A stretch of DNA of 64,000 nt from Gp6-AA40 sp035492455 (GCA_035492455.1 DATJJE010000070.1:1-64000), one strand, 5' to 3'; numbered from the stretch's first letter, positions 17,991-26,235 are shown. Numbers and translations are program-made. Notes: a model not told the origin generated them from the sequence alone.

Positions 17991-18566
17991 CTACTTGGTA
18001 GCGATACTTGTCGCCAAGACGGCGGGCGTCTTCGGAGCAATCGGTTTGTAGGCGTACACGTAATTACGCAGCACCGGGTGGTCCGGCCACCCCTCGAAGT
18101 GGTACTGCTTCATCTCGTTGTAGGCCTGCTGTGACGTCCACCCGTCGTAGGTCATGCGGTAGAGCGCGGTCATCGTGCCCGTCCGATGTCGTCCGCCTGC
18201 GCAGTGCACAAACACCGGCTGGTTTGCGGGATTGGAGACGATCTCGAAGAACTGCGCGATTTGCGCATCCGTCGGCGCCTTGCTCGTCGTCATCCCGATC
18301 CGGTAGAAAGTCATTCCGGCCGATTTCACCGCGCCGGCTTCGTTTGACGGTCCATCCGCCTGCAAATCAATCACGGTCTTCACGCCGATCGCCGCGAGGT
18401 CTCTGTAGTCGGATCCTCTCGGCTGTGCGCCCCGGTAATAGGTGTCGTTCACCTTACCGAAGTTGCCGATCTGGATTTTGGAATTCTCCGCGATCGCCGG
18501 AGCGGCGATGACGAGGGCCGAAACGAAAGCCGCGAGGACACGTACCCGAATGTTCTGTGCACGCAT
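17991..18566 (-). CDS. Exported dual-specificity/tyrosine phosphatase
   Basis: A cysteine-based phosphatase. The P-loop HCAGGRHRTG fits HCxxGxxR, and the general acid is probably in the preceding loop. I chose ATG 18566 rather than an upstream start at 18635: it gives a clean signal peptide (RVRVLAAFVSALVIAAPAIA) and has AAGGG 8 bases before it. The mature protein of about 165 residues resembles the KAP/DSP-like family often found secreted in soil bacteria; YYRGAQP is the usual opening motif of that group. The substrate (phosphotyrosine, inositol phosphate or another) is unknown. It lies 27 bases upstream of phoD on the same strand, so the two phosphatases may be coexpressed. Confidence 0.85.
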   Translation of the reverse strand: MRAQNIRVRVLAAFVSALVIAAPAIAENSKIQIGNFGKVNDTYYRGAQPRGSDYRDLAAIGVKTVIDLQADGPSNEAGAVKSAGMTFYRIGMTTSKAPTDAQIAQFFEIVSNPANQPVFVHCAGGRHRTGTMTALYRMTYDGWTSQQAYNEMKQYHFEGWPDHPVLRNYVYAYKPIAPKTPAVLATSIATK

Positions 18567-18648
18567 GTGGTTACCCTTACTACTGAAAATGTGCGCCGAA
18601 GGGGTAAAGAGCATTTTACGGGTCGCATGGTTCAAAAGCGACCTGAGC

Positions 18649-19347
18649 TTAAGACGACGGATCCCTGATGTTCAGTTTGGTTTCAGAGCAGAGCCGCCGC
18701 ACATCGCCAGCGATCGGCGCCTCGAGGGTCAGCAGTTGGCGCGATACCGGGTGGGGAATGGCAATGCGCCACGCATGCAGCGCCTGACGGTCGATGCGCC
18801 CATCGGCTGAGCCATACAGACGATCGCCGACGATTGGCCAGCCGCTGGCGGCCAGGTGAACGCGAATCTGATGCGTGCGACCGGTGACGAGCTTGCAGCA
18901 AACGACCGAGTAGCCGTTCCCGGTCGCGAGCACCCGATACCGGGTTTCGCTTTGTGCGCCGCCACCGGAAACGATGACGCGCCGCCTGTCGGCTGGGTCG
19001 CGACACAGCGGAAAACGGATGATGCCTTCCTGCGCTTGCGGGGCGCCGAGAACAACCGCCAGATATTGCTTTGTGACGCGACCGGCATGCGCATCGCGCT
19101 GCATCTGCGCGTGGGCCCCGGCCGACAGTGCAACCAGAACGACGCCCGAGGTGTCTTTATCAAGACGGCTCACCAGACCGGGTCGAACGCCGTCCCGACC
19201 GCGCAGGTGCCAGAGAATCCCGTTGAGAATGGTCCCCGAGGTATTGCGGTACGTCGGATGAATGACGATGCCGGCAGGCTTGTTGATTGCCATTACATCA
19301 TCGTCCTCATAGAGGATAACGATCGGAACCGGTTCTGGTGTCGGCAC
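18649..19347 (-). CDS. RluA-family pseudouridine synthase
   Basis: A 232-residue enzyme that isomerises uridine to pseudouridine in rRNA or tRNA. The catalytic aspartate is in VSRLDKDTSGVVL, preceded by DDVMAINKPAGIVIHP. Later family motifs are KQYLAV, ETRYRVL and LVTGRTHQIRVHLAASGWPIVGD. There is no S4 RNA-binding domain at the N-terminus, so it resembles the short RluA/TruC-like members more than RluD. The start is GTG at 19347. It is divergent from msrA with a 40-base gap. The exact target position in RNA cannot be assigned. Confidence 0.92.
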   Translation of the reverse strand: MPTPEPVPIVILYEDDDVMAINKPAGIVIHPTYRNTSGTILNGILWHLRGRDGVRPGLVSRLDKDTSGVVLVALSAGAHAQMQRDAHAGRVTKQYLAVVLGAPQAQEGIIRFPLCRDPADRRRVIVSGGGAQSETRYRVLATGNGYSVVCCKLVTGRTHQIRVHLAASGWPIVGDRLYGSADGRIDRQALHAWRIAIPHPVSRQLLTLEAPIAGDVRRLCSETKLNIRDPSS

Positions 19348-19387
19348 GTTCGGAAGTAAAGTGTCCGCAGACTACGAAAGGTGATCT

Positions 19388-20020
19388 ATGAAGCTCAGAA
19401 TGCCACAGCCTGAACAGGCGCTTCCGGGTCGTGAGGAATCGATGCCTGTCCCCGAGACGCATTTCGTCAACGGTCACCGCATTACGCCGCCGTTTCCGGC
19501 CGGCCTGGAGCAGGCGGTCTTCGGTATGGGCTGCTTCTGGGGCGCGGAGAGGAAGTTCTGGGAGGCGCCCGGTGTCTATTCGACGGCGGTCGGCTATGCC
19601 GGCGGCTACACGCCGAACCCGACGTATCGGGAGGTCTGCTCCGGCATGACCGGTCACACTGAAGTGGTCCTCGTTGTCTTCGATCCGAAGGTGACCTCGT
19701 ACGACGCGATGCTGAAGATCTTCTGGGAGAACCACGACCCGACGCAGGGCATGCGGCAGGGAAACGACATCGGTACGCAGTATCGGTCCACGATTTACAC
19801 GTTCTCGCCGGAGCAGAAGCGTGCCGCGGAAGCGTCGCGTCAGGCATTTCAAGATCGCTTGAGCGATGCAGGCTTCGGGCGCATCACGACCGAGATCTTT
19901 GACGCGCCACCGTTCTACTACGCCGAGGATTATCACCAGCAGTACCTCGCGAAGAATCCGAGCGGGTATTGCGGTATCGGCGGCACCGGCGTCACTTGTC
20001 CCGTTGGCGTGAATGCCTAA
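19388..20020 (+). CDS. msrA: Peptide methionine-S-sulfoxide reductase
   Basis: MsrA reduces the S epimer of methionine sulfoxide in proteins, repairing oxidative damage with thioredoxin as donor. The catalytic cysteine is C49 in FGMGCFWGAERKFW; GYAGG, TGHTEVV and FWENHDPTQGMRQGNDIGTQ are conserved. The C-terminal tail YCGIGGTGVTCP holds two cysteines positioned as recycling cysteines. A strong ribosome binding site (AAGGTGATC) precedes the ATG. No export signal is seen, so it is cytoplasmic. The unknown gene 12 bases downstream is probably cotranscribed. Confidence 0.97.
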   Translation: MKLRMPQPEQALPGREESMPVPETHFVNGHRITPPFPAGLEQAVFGMGCFWGAERKFWEAPGVYSTAVGYAGGYTPNPTYREVCSGMTGHTEVVLVVFDPKVTSYDAMLKIFWENHDPTQGMRQGNDIGTQYRSTIYTFSPEQKRAAEASRQAFQDRLSDAGFGRITTEIFDAPPFYYAEDYHQQYLAKNPSGYCGIGGTGVTCPVGVNA

Positions 20021-20032
20021 TATAATTCCGCC

Positions 20033-20458
20033 ATGAGCCGGGTCACTTACGCGAACACACCAGCAACCGTCGACCAGGAGGCGCTGCGCGCTGCGCACAA
20101 CGTGCGTCTCGTTGCGCCCGACGAAGAAGGTACCGGCGTGAACGCGCTTCCGGCCGGCGTGTACGGATTCACGTATTCGCCGGCGCTGCCCAACGCACCG
20201 CTGTTTGCCGAGCGTCGCTTCCGCAGCTACGAGACACACAAAGTGGCGAGCGGCGAAATCTACGTGATCGGCTTCGCCGATGTGGAGACTGCCGCGGCTG
20301 TCGTTTCGACCAGCGAGGAGAGGGCGATTCAGATTCAGCCCGAACCGGAGGGGAGCGCGAATGTACTCGTGAAGGTGCCGTACTCCCGAATCCGGCACCA
20401 CCGGCAGTATGCCGCGCCCAATCAGCACGGCTTCACGGTGACCGTTACCGGAAGTTAG
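20033..20458 (+). CDS. Hypothetical protein downstream of msrA
   Basis: A 141-residue soluble protein that I do not recognise. It is rich in beta-prone segments (VYGFTYSPALP, GEIYVIGFADVETAAAVV, NVLVKVPYSRIRHHRQY) and has no signal peptide, membrane segment or cysteine cluster. It follows msrA by 12 bases on the same strand, so it is probably expressed with it, which hints at (but does not show) a role in oxidative stress. Its codon use matches the neighbours, supporting a real gene. Confidence 0.6.
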   Translation: MSRVTYANTPATVDQEALRAAHNVRLVAPDEEGTGVNALPAGVYGFTYSPALPNAPLFAERRFRSYETHKVASGEIYVIGFADVETAAAVVSTSEERAIQIQPEPEGSANVLVKVPYSRIRHHRQYAAPNQHGFTVTVTGS

Positions 20459-20462
20459 AGGT

Positions 20463-20479
20463 CTTACTTCTTACTTCTT
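20463..20479. repeat. Heptameric CTTACTT repeat containing a stop codon
   Basis: Two and a half copies of CTTACTT. Read on the minus strand it forms the last codons (SKK) and the TAA stop of the sulfurtransferase gene, so a repeat of this type seems to have set the end of that protein. Confidence 0.65.
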
Positions 20480-21312
20480 TCGATCGGTCGCGTCGGATCA
20501 GCTTCCCATTCGGACCACGATCCTGCAAACAGCTTCGCGCCGCCGAGACCTGCGTGCTCCATGGCGAGCAGGTTGTAACAGGCGGTGACACCCGAGCCGC
20601 AATACATCACCGTGTCGTTGGGGGATTGTCCGGCGAGCACACGCTCGAAGTCCGCTTTGAGTTCGCCTGCCGCCCGCATCGTGCCCGCATCGCCGACGTT
20701 GTGACGGTAAAATCGATTGCGCGCGCCCGGAATGTGTCCTGATACGTTGTCGAGCGGATCGGGTTGGCCCTGATAGCGTTCCGGCGAGCGCGCATCGACG
20801 AGGAGCATCGAGGGATCGCCAAGCTGCGCAAGCACCTCGTCTGCCGTCACGCGCATCGCCGCGCGCAGTCGCGGCGTGAAGGTAGCGGCAGGACGCGTCT
20901 CTTCACCGGTGCGCGTCGGATGTCCCTCGCGCGTCCATTTCGCGAAGCCGCCGTCGAGCACGGCTACTGCGTCGTGCCCAAGATAGCGAAGCATCCACCA
21001 GAGCCGGCTCGCAAACACACCCACATCCTGGTCGTAGGCGATCACCTGCGTTGCATGTCCGATCCCAATTCGCGCGAACGTCGTGGCGATCGCTTCAGGC
21101 GCGGGCAGCGGATGGCGTCCGTTGCTGCCCGTACGCGGAGCTGCCAGGTCGTAGGCCAGGCTTACGAACACTGCACCCGCAATATGGCTGGCGAGGTACT
21201 GTTCGCGTCCCCAGAGTTCGTCCTTCAGGTTGTAACGACAATCAGCAACCAGCCATGACGAATCGTTGAGATGCGCGTTGAGCTGATCGGTTGAGATGAG
21301 GGTCGTATGCAT
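20464..21312 (-). CDS. Sulfurtransferase (thiosulfate/3-mercaptopyruvate type)
   Basis: A 282-residue tandem rhodanese. The inactive N-terminal domain (about 1-130) has VADCRYNL and GHIAGAVF-like motifs. The active C-terminal domain has the persulfide cysteine C238 in the loop MYCGSGVTAC. A CGSGVTA loop is characteristic of SseA/3-mercaptopyruvate sulfurtransferase-like enzymes rather than classical CRKG-type rhodanese. It moves sulfane sulfur to cyanide or thiols in the cytoplasm. The last residues, ERSKK, come from a heptamer repeat. The start lies 37 bases from the divergent lipoprotein gene. Confidence 0.9.
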   Translation of the reverse strand: MHTTLISTDQLNAHLNDSSWLVADCRYNLKDELWGREQYLASHIAGAVFVSLAYDLAAPRTGSNGRHPLPAPEAIATTFARIGIGHATQVIAYDQDVGVFASRLWWMLRYLGHDAVAVLDGGFAKWTREGHPTRTGEETRPAATFTPRLRAAMRVTADEVLAQLGDPSMLLVDARSPERYQGQPDPLDNVSGHIPGARNRFYRHNVGDAGTMRAAGELKADFERVLAGQSPNDTVMYCGSGVTACYNLLAMEHAGLGGAKLFAGSWSEWEADPTRPIERSKK

Positions 21313-21349
21313 GGCGTTCGCATTGCACGGATTGGTGCGGAGCTTTTAT

Positions 21350-21721
21350 ATGACGCATCGAACTGCAGCGGCAATGGTTGTGCTGTTGATGTTGAGCGGT
21401 GGCTGTGCCGCGCGGCACGGGCGCCCGGTCGTCGGCGGCAGCGTCATTCCCAACCCGACCGGCACGATTTCGGGGACCGTCCGTTCGACGTCCGGGATTC
21501 CTCTCGAGGGACGTCGTGTCAGTGCAATCAGCATGACGACCGAAGCGCACTTCGACACGATGACGGAGAAGAATGGCGGCTACACCATCAAGGTTCCACC
21601 GGGGCGATACCGGCTGGAGGTGGAGTTGCGGGGCGGCGATCAACTTGCGTCCCAGCCGGATCCGTTCAACGTGAACGTCGGCGACCTTGACGCGCAGATG
21701 GATGTCGTGGTCGGTCGTTAG
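21350..21721 (+). CDS. Small lipoprotein with carboxypeptidase-regulatory-like domain
   Basis: From the ATG at 21350 the product is 123 residues with a lipoprotein signal ending in the lipobox LSGGC (lipid anchor C19). An upstream in-frame ATG at 21296 would bury the signal and overlap the divergent gene, so it was not used. The mature part has a beta-sandwich repeat of the carboxypeptidase regulatory/CNA-B-like kind: GTISGTVRSTSGIPLEGRRVS, NGGYTIKVPPGRYRLEVE. Such domains are usually structural or adhesive at the cell surface. The stop overlaps the convergent htpX stop by 4 bases. Confidence 0.75.
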   Translation: MTHRTAAAMVVLLMLSGGCAARHGRPVVGGSVIPNPTGTISGTVRSTSGIPLEGRRVSAISMTTEAHFDTMTEKNGGYTIKVPPGRYRLEVELRGGDQLASQPDPFNVNVGDLDAQMDVVVGR

Positions 21722-22599
21722 CTCATGCGCTCGAGTGCCGCGATGCGCGCCTCCAGCGGCGGATGCGTGGCGAAGAACACCATCCAATTCCGCGCACCAT
21801 TGATCTTCAGCGTGGCAAGCGCCTGGTGCTGCGTGTCGACCAGATCGTGGTTCGCGGCGAGGCGCTTCAACGCGCCAATCATCCGCTCGCGACCGGCGAG
21901 CATGGCGCCGCCACGATCCGCTCGGAACTCGCGCTGACGTGAAAACCACGCCGTGATGAGCGACCCCAGCATGCCCAGCACGATCTGCAGGATGATGACC
22001 ACGAAGAAGGAGCCGCCGTTGTACCCGCGGTCCCGCGAGTCGCCTCGATTCGCGATCACGTAGGCGATCAGCCGGGCGAAGAACATCACGAATGCGTTGA
22101 TGACACCCTGCAGCAGCGTCATCGTCACCATGTCGCCGTTGGCGATGTGCGTGATCTCGTGACCGAGCACGCCTTCCACTTCATCGTCGCGCATCGAGCG
22201 GAGCAGACCCGTCGAGACGGCGACGAGCGCGCGATTCTTGCTCGGTCCCGTGGCGAACGCATTGACTTCCGGGGAGTCGTAGACTCCAACTTCCGGCATG
22301 GGCAGACCGGCCTTCTGCGTCAGTCCTGCGATCATCTGGTACACGTGGTCCGCCTGCGCATTGCCTGTCCGTCCGTCAACAAGCGTCATCCCGGTCGCGT
22401 TCTTCGCAATCCAGCGCGACATCTGCAGGGAGATGAAGGCGCCACCCATGCCCCAGATGAAGCAGAAGGTCGCCAGCGCGCCGATATTGAGGCCGCCCGG
22501 TCCGACATAGCGGCCGACGCCGAGCACGCTCAGCACGATCGTCAGCGTCAGGACGACGGCGAGGTTGGTGACGATGAAGAGGAAAATGCGCTTACCCAT
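21718..22599 (-). CDS. htpX: Membrane zinc protease HtpX
   Basis: HtpX is an inner-membrane M48 metalloprotease that helps degrade misfolded membrane proteins with FtsH. From ATG 22599 (MGKRIFLFIVTNLAVVL) it is 293 residues, the normal family size; a longer frame from 22713 adds an unlikely N-terminus. Two N-terminal helices precede the zinc motif in VLGHEITHIANGDMV, followed by two more helices. The third zinc ligand is in SRQREFRADRGGAML. Conserved PEVGVYDSPEVNAFATGPSKN lies before the active site. It is divergent from the MocR regulator across 175 bases. Confidence 0.96.
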   Translation of the reverse strand: MGKRIFLFIVTNLAVVLTLTIVLSVLGVGRYVGPGGLNIGALATFCFIWGMGGAFISLQMSRWIAKNATGMTLVDGRTGNAQADHVYQMIAGLTQKAGLPMPEVGVYDSPEVNAFATGPSKNRALVAVSTGLLRSMRDDEVEGVLGHEITHIANGDMVTMTLLQGVINAFVMFFARLIAYVIANRGDSRDRGYNGGSFFVVIILQIVLGMLGSLITAWFSRQREFRADRGGAMLAGRERMIGALKRLAANHDLVDTQHQALATLKINGARNWMVFFATHPPLEARIAALERMS

Positions 22600-22715
22600 A
22601 GGCTGAGGATAGCACCTCTGATTACTTAGACGCTCCAGGGCGACCGAAGGTCGCAACGCATACAAACCGCTACTCCCGGCGACTGCCATCGCCACGGCGG
22701 CGCCCCGCGGCAATG

Positions 22716-22782
22716 TATGACAATCAATCCGCGTCGGCTTGCATTGTCCGCCCTGTCAATACCAACATTGCGCTATGACAAT
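22716..22782. promoter_or_regulatory. Candidate operator repeats upstream of the MocR gene
   Basis: TATGACAAT occurs at 22716-22724 and again at 22774-22782, with the inverse ATTGTC at 22743-22748 and GTCAAT at 22755-22760 between them. MocR-type regulators often bind direct and inverted repeats near their own promoters. The second copy covers the ATG candidates of the gene, suggesting autoregulation. Visual evidence only. Confidence 0.35.
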
Positions 22783-24136
22783 GTGGCTGCCGAACCTCGA
22801 AGGGCGGCGTGGACCGCTCTACCGCCGCATCGCCGACGCCATCGACGATGACGTGGAGAAGGGCATCCTGCGCGCAGGCCACCGTCTGCCGCCGCATCGC
22901 GACATGGCCGATCACCTGGGCGTCACCGTCACGACCATCACACGCGCCTATACCGAAGCCGCGCGTCGCGGACTGATCTCGGGGCACGTAGGCCGCGGCA
23001 CGTTCATCCGTGGCCAGGAGATCGAAGAGGCATCCACCAGCGGACCGATCGATCTCAGCATCAACATCCTGATGCCCGACAAAGAGGTCGCGGCCCTCGA
23101 ACGCGGCATGTTCCAGCGGCGTGTTCTGTCGTGGACCGATCTGCTCGGCTACATTCCTACTCCCGGCCATCGTCGCCATCGTCAAGCAATGGCGGAATGG
23201 CTGGCGGCAATCGGCACGCCTGCGTCGCCGGACCGGATCGTCCTGACCACCGGCGCGCAGCATTCACTGCTCGTCGCGCTCATGGCCACCACCAAGCCGG
23301 GTGAAACAGTGCTTGCCGAGGAGCTCACGTACTCGGGGATGAAGGATCTGTGCGCCCGCCTGCACATCAAGCTTCGCGGTCTGGCTATGGATGGAGAGGG
23401 CTTGCGCGCGGACGCCCTCGAGGCCGCGTGTCGATCGTCCAAGGCTCGCATCCTCTACTGCATGCCGCGGCTGCAGAATCCGACGTCCGCTGTTATGTCC
23501 GAGCGGCGGCGACGTCAAATCGCGGCGCTGGCGGAGAAATATCGCCTCACCGTAATCGAGGATGACGTCTACGGGTTTCTGTCGCCGGAACGTGCGTCGC
23601 TTTCCGCGTTGATTCCAGAGCGCACTATCTTCGTAACGAGCGTGTCGAAGAGCCTGTTCCCTGGTATGCGCCTCGGGTGCGTTGTGGCGACGCAACCGAT
23701 GGTGGAGCAGCTCAATGACGCCGTGTGGACGACAACGATCTGCGTGCCCCCGTTCAGCGCCGATCTTCTGTGCGGATGGATGGAGGATGGCACCGCGCTG
23801 CGCATGCTCGAATGGAAGCGGCATGAAGTGGCCGCGCGCCAGTCGATGGCCAAGCGTCTGCTCGAGGGATACCGGGTGCAGACGCACGCCTCGAGTCCGC
23901 ATGCCTGGCTGCATCTGCCCACGCGCTGGAGCGCCGACGCGTTCGCCGCGGAAATGCGTTCGCGCGGCGTGCTCGTGAACGCCTCCACCGCGTTCAGCAT
24001 CAGCAATGAGGCCGCGCCTCGTGCCATTCGGTTGTGCCTGGGCACGCCGCGCACGCGGGCGGGACTCGAACAGGCGTTGAGCCGCATCGCCGAGACGCTG
24101 ACCGGGCGCGCTGCGGCGGCCCGGGCAGTCGTCTAG
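22775..24136 (+). CDS. MocR-family regulator (GntR helix-turn-helix + aminotransferase fold)
   Basis: A 453-residue fusion of an N-terminal GntR winged helix (about 1-75; GPLYRRIADAID, LPPHRDMADHLGVTVTTITRAY, GLISGHVGRGTFI) and a class-I aminotransferase-like domain. The PLP lysine is in VTSVSKSLFPGMRLG, and the domain also contains LTTGAQHSLLVAL and IEDDVYGFL. MocR proteins use PLP as a sensor rather than for catalysis and control vitamin B6, GABA, taurine or amino-acid genes. The target is not shown here; neighbours are htpX (divergent) and a small secreted protein. ATGs at 22775 and 22781 are both possible starts. Confidence 0.92.
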   Translation: MTMWLPNLEGRRGPLYRRIADAIDDDVEKGILRAGHRLPPHRDMADHLGVTVTTITRAYTEAARRGLISGHVGRGTFIRGQEIEEASTSGPIDLSINILMPDKEVAALERGMFQRRVLSWTDLLGYIPTPGHRRHRQAMAEWLAAIGTPASPDRIVLTTGAQHSLLVALMATTKPGETVLAEELTYSGMKDLCARLHIKLRGLAMDGEGLRADALEAACRSSKARILYCMPRLQNPTSAVMSERRRRQIAALAEKYRLTVIEDDVYGFLSPERASLSALIPERTIFVTSVSKSLFPGMRLGCVVATQPMVEQLNDAVWTTTICVPPFSADLLCGWMEDGTALRMLEWKRHEVAARQSMAKRLLEGYRVQTHASSPHAWLHLPTRWSADAFAAEMRSRGVLVNASTAFSISNEAAPRAIRLCLGTPRTRAGLEQALSRIAETLTGRAAAARAVV

Positions 24137-24144
24137 GCGCACAA

Positions 24145-24160
24145 CCGCCGGATGCGGCGG
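24145..24160. terminator. GC hairpin between convergent genes
   Basis: CCGCCG, loop GATG, CGGCGG lies between the MocR stop and the stop of the convergent small secreted gene. It is a compact 6-bp GC stem with no strong T tract, so its role as a bidirectional terminator is tentative. Confidence 0.45.
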
Positions 24161-24161
24161 G

Positions 24162-24470
24162 TTACTTCGTGTTCGTCACTCTCGTGAACTGCGTCGGTCC
24201 TTTGCAGGTGTAGGAGCCGGACTTGTTCAGGGTGTCCGTCAGCACGGCTGCGGTGACGGATACGTTGCACACCTGCGCAATGACATCGACCGCGGCGCCG
24301 ACCTGAACGTTGTTGTTACTCAGGATGTTGCCGGTCGTGATGTCACCGATCTGGACGTTGACCAGCCCTTCCTGCGTCTGCTGGGCGGCGGCCGGCGTGG
24401 CGATCGCCGCGGCCGACGAGAGGAACAATGCGAATGCGGTGCTGAGGGCAAGTGTGGCCTTGGTCTTCAT
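24162..24470 (-). CDS. Small secreted hydrophobic protein
   Basis: A 102-residue precursor with a clear signal peptide (to about residue 29, PAAAQ). The mature region starts QTQEGLVNVQIGDITTG, then NNNVQVGAAVDVIAQVCNV and a C-terminal CKGP; only two cysteines are present, likely one disulfide. The QEGLVNV...V..A..IC pattern recalls small secreted proteins of actinomycetes that are distantly chaplin-like, but that resemblance is from memory and weak. A good ribosome binding site (AAGGAG) precedes the ATG. The role is unknown; surface coating or self-assembly is a guess. Confidence 0.75.
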   Translation of the reverse strand: MKTKATLALSTAFALFLSSAAAIATPAAAQQTQEGLVNVQIGDITTGNILSNNNVQVGAAVDVIAQVCNVSVTAAVLTDTLNKSGSYTCKGPTQFTRVTNTK

Positions 24471-24661
24471 GGTGGCTTTCTCCTTCTGCCCTCACCTTCA
24501 ACAAAAACCTTTCCACGATCGCCAGCTTACTGCGATGCTTGAGCGCTGATGCAATTTGCAGCGTGGACGCGGGACTGCGCCGCATCAGCTCGTGTCGCGC
24601 GCTTTTCCTCCCCTTTCCACACGATGGAAGTCGTTACCCACTGTGTGTACGATCAATACCT

Positions 24662-24985
24662 ATGCGGTCAAGCATCAAGAGGACGCTGCTGCGCGTGCGC
24701 CGCCGCTGCCTGGTCTGCGACCACGAAGCGGAGCTCGAGGAGCCGGAGGATACCTTCAGCCTCGGCTCGCCCTGCCCGGCCTGCAGTGCTCCGACAGAGC
24801 GCATCGAAGTGCTCGCCCGCAGGTCGGCGCCGGCACAGCGCAATCCGCACGCGGCTGCGCTCGGACGGCTCGGCGGGTTGAAGGGCGGACCCGCTCGCGC
24901 CGCCGCGCTGAGCGCAGCCCGCCGTCGTGATATCGCCAGACATGCCGCGCTGAAGCGCTGGGCTCGCGAACGGAAGAAGTCCTAG
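24662..24985 (+). CDS. Small zinc-ribbon protein with basic tail
   Basis: A 107-residue protein whose N-terminal part holds two CxxC pairs (RCLVCDHEAE and GSPCPACSAP), a zinc-ribbon pattern. The C-terminal half is rich in Gly, Ala, Arg and Lys (RLGGLKGGPARAAALS, RRRDIARHAALKRW). That tail resembles the short AGGRARA...RRxIAxxAAxxRW motif found in small bacterial nucleic-acid-binding proteins. It may bind DNA or RNA. No convincing ribosome binding site is seen before ATG 24662, so the start is uncertain. It ends with a 4-base overlap on the convergent TIGR00300 gene. Confidence 0.6.
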   Translation: MRSSIKRTLLRVRRRCLVCDHEAELEEPEDTFSLGSPCPACSAPTERIEVLARRSAPAQRNPHAAALGRLGGLKGGPARAAALSAARRRDIARHAALKRWARERKKS

Positions 24986-26193
24986 CGCAGCGCTTCGGCC
25001 AGACGATGCAGAAACAACCCGACGTCGGTGACGACGCCCACAGTCTGCATGGAACCGCGATCGCTCAATTTCGTCACGACCGCGGGGTTGATGTCGACGC
25101 ACACGACACGCACCCACGACGGCAACATGTTGCCGACCCCAATGCTGTGCAGCATCGACGAGAGCATCAGCACTAAGTGCACGTTGTTGGACAGCACCTC
25201 GGCGTAGCGCTCCTGCGCCTTAATCAGATCCATTTCCGTGTCGGGCAGCGGGCCGTCGTCGCGGATGCTGCCGGCGAGCACGTACTCCACGCCGTTTTTC
25301 ACGCACTCGTACATCACGCCTGACTTCAGCACACCGCTCTCGACGGCGGCGCGGATGCCGCCGGCGCGGTTGATGGTGTTGATCGCCGCCATGTGATTGC
25401 GATGACCCTGCTCGACCGGCGCGCCCGCAACAAGATCAATTCCGAGCGATGTTCCTGACAACGCGAACTCGATGTCGTGAACGGCGATGGCGTTGCCCGC
25501 CAGCACGGCGTTGACGTAGCCGCCGCGGATGAGCGCGGCAAAATGTTCGGCGCCGCCCGTGTGCACGACTACGGGACCCGCGACGACGGCGATGCGGCCG
25601 CCCGTTTTCTTGACCTCGCGCATCATCGCGGCAATGCGCGCGACGCTCCCCTCGACGCGCCGCTCGGACGAAACGTCGTTGCTCATGAAGGCGAAGCCGA
25701 GGCGATCCCGCTCGCGGAACTCCGGTGTCACGCGAATCCCCTCATGACCGCAGACGATTGACTCACCGGCGGTTACATCGCGCAGCTTGCGGCACGCGGG
25801 TCGGCCCTCGGTGACGACAATCACGGCGTCCATGCGCTGATCTTCAACCTCGCGCCAGCGGCCGCCAATCCGCACGTGAGTGCGGTGATTCGTCGTCGAG
25901 TAGAAGTCGTCAGGTACGCACCGATCTTTTTCCGCCGGCTTGATCAGCGCGTCGCGTTCGCGGACAGGGTGGCATCCCCACGTCGTCAGCGCCTGCAGCA
26001 GCTCATCCAGCTGATGTCCATCGGGCGCGCTGATTCGCATTTCGATGCGCGACGCGTCATCGTTGGTCCGGCCGATGTCGAACTTCAGGATTTCGTATTG
26101 CGCCTTGAACTCGATGATCTTGTCGAAGATTGCCGATAGATGGCCGGAGTCGATCAGGTGTCCTTCCGCCTCTATCGTGTCGCTAGCCGCCAT
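24982..26193 (-). CDS. TIGR00300/LOR-SDH family protein, archaeal-type ornithine cyclodeaminase
   Basis: A 403-residue protein of the family named after the lysine-oxoglutarate reductase/saccharopine dehydrogenase bifunctional domain. The same module forms the C-terminal half of cyanobacterial AgrE/ArgZ-type enzymes, where it converts ornithine to proline and ammonia, and archaeal homologues have the same activity. Conserved features include the N-terminal GHLIDSGHLSAIFDKI, VVAGPVVVHTGGAEHFAALI and the NAD-binding-like segment GYVNAVLAGNAIAVHD. The stand-alone form lacks the arginine dihydrolase half. If the activity holds, it would offer another exit for ornithine made by the arc genes at 60-64 kb. 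The substrate is inferred from family only. Confidence 0.8.
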   Translation of the reverse strand: MAASDTIEAEGHLIDSGHLSAIFDKIIEFKAQYEILKFDIGRTNDDASRIEMRISAPDGHQLDELLQALTTWGCHPVRERDALIKPAEKDRCVPDDFYSTTNHRTHVRIGGRWREVEDQRMDAVIVVTEGRPACRKLRDVTAGESIVCGHEGIRVTPEFRERDRLGFAFMSNDVSSERRVEGSVARIAAMMREVKKTGGRIAVVAGPVVVHTGGAEHFAALIRGGYVNAVLAGNAIAVHDIEFALSGTSLGIDLVAGAPVEQGHRNHMAAINTINRAGGIRAAVESGVLKSGVMYECVKNGVEYVLAGSIRDDGPLPDTEMDLIKAQERYAEVLSNNVHLVLMLSSMLHSIGVGNMLPSWVRVVCVDINPAVVTKLSDRGSMQTVGVVTDVGLFLHRLAEALR

Positions 26194-26235
26194 GGGTCGC
26201 CATTGTATAGGTACGGTTCATGCTGAAGGTCAGGC

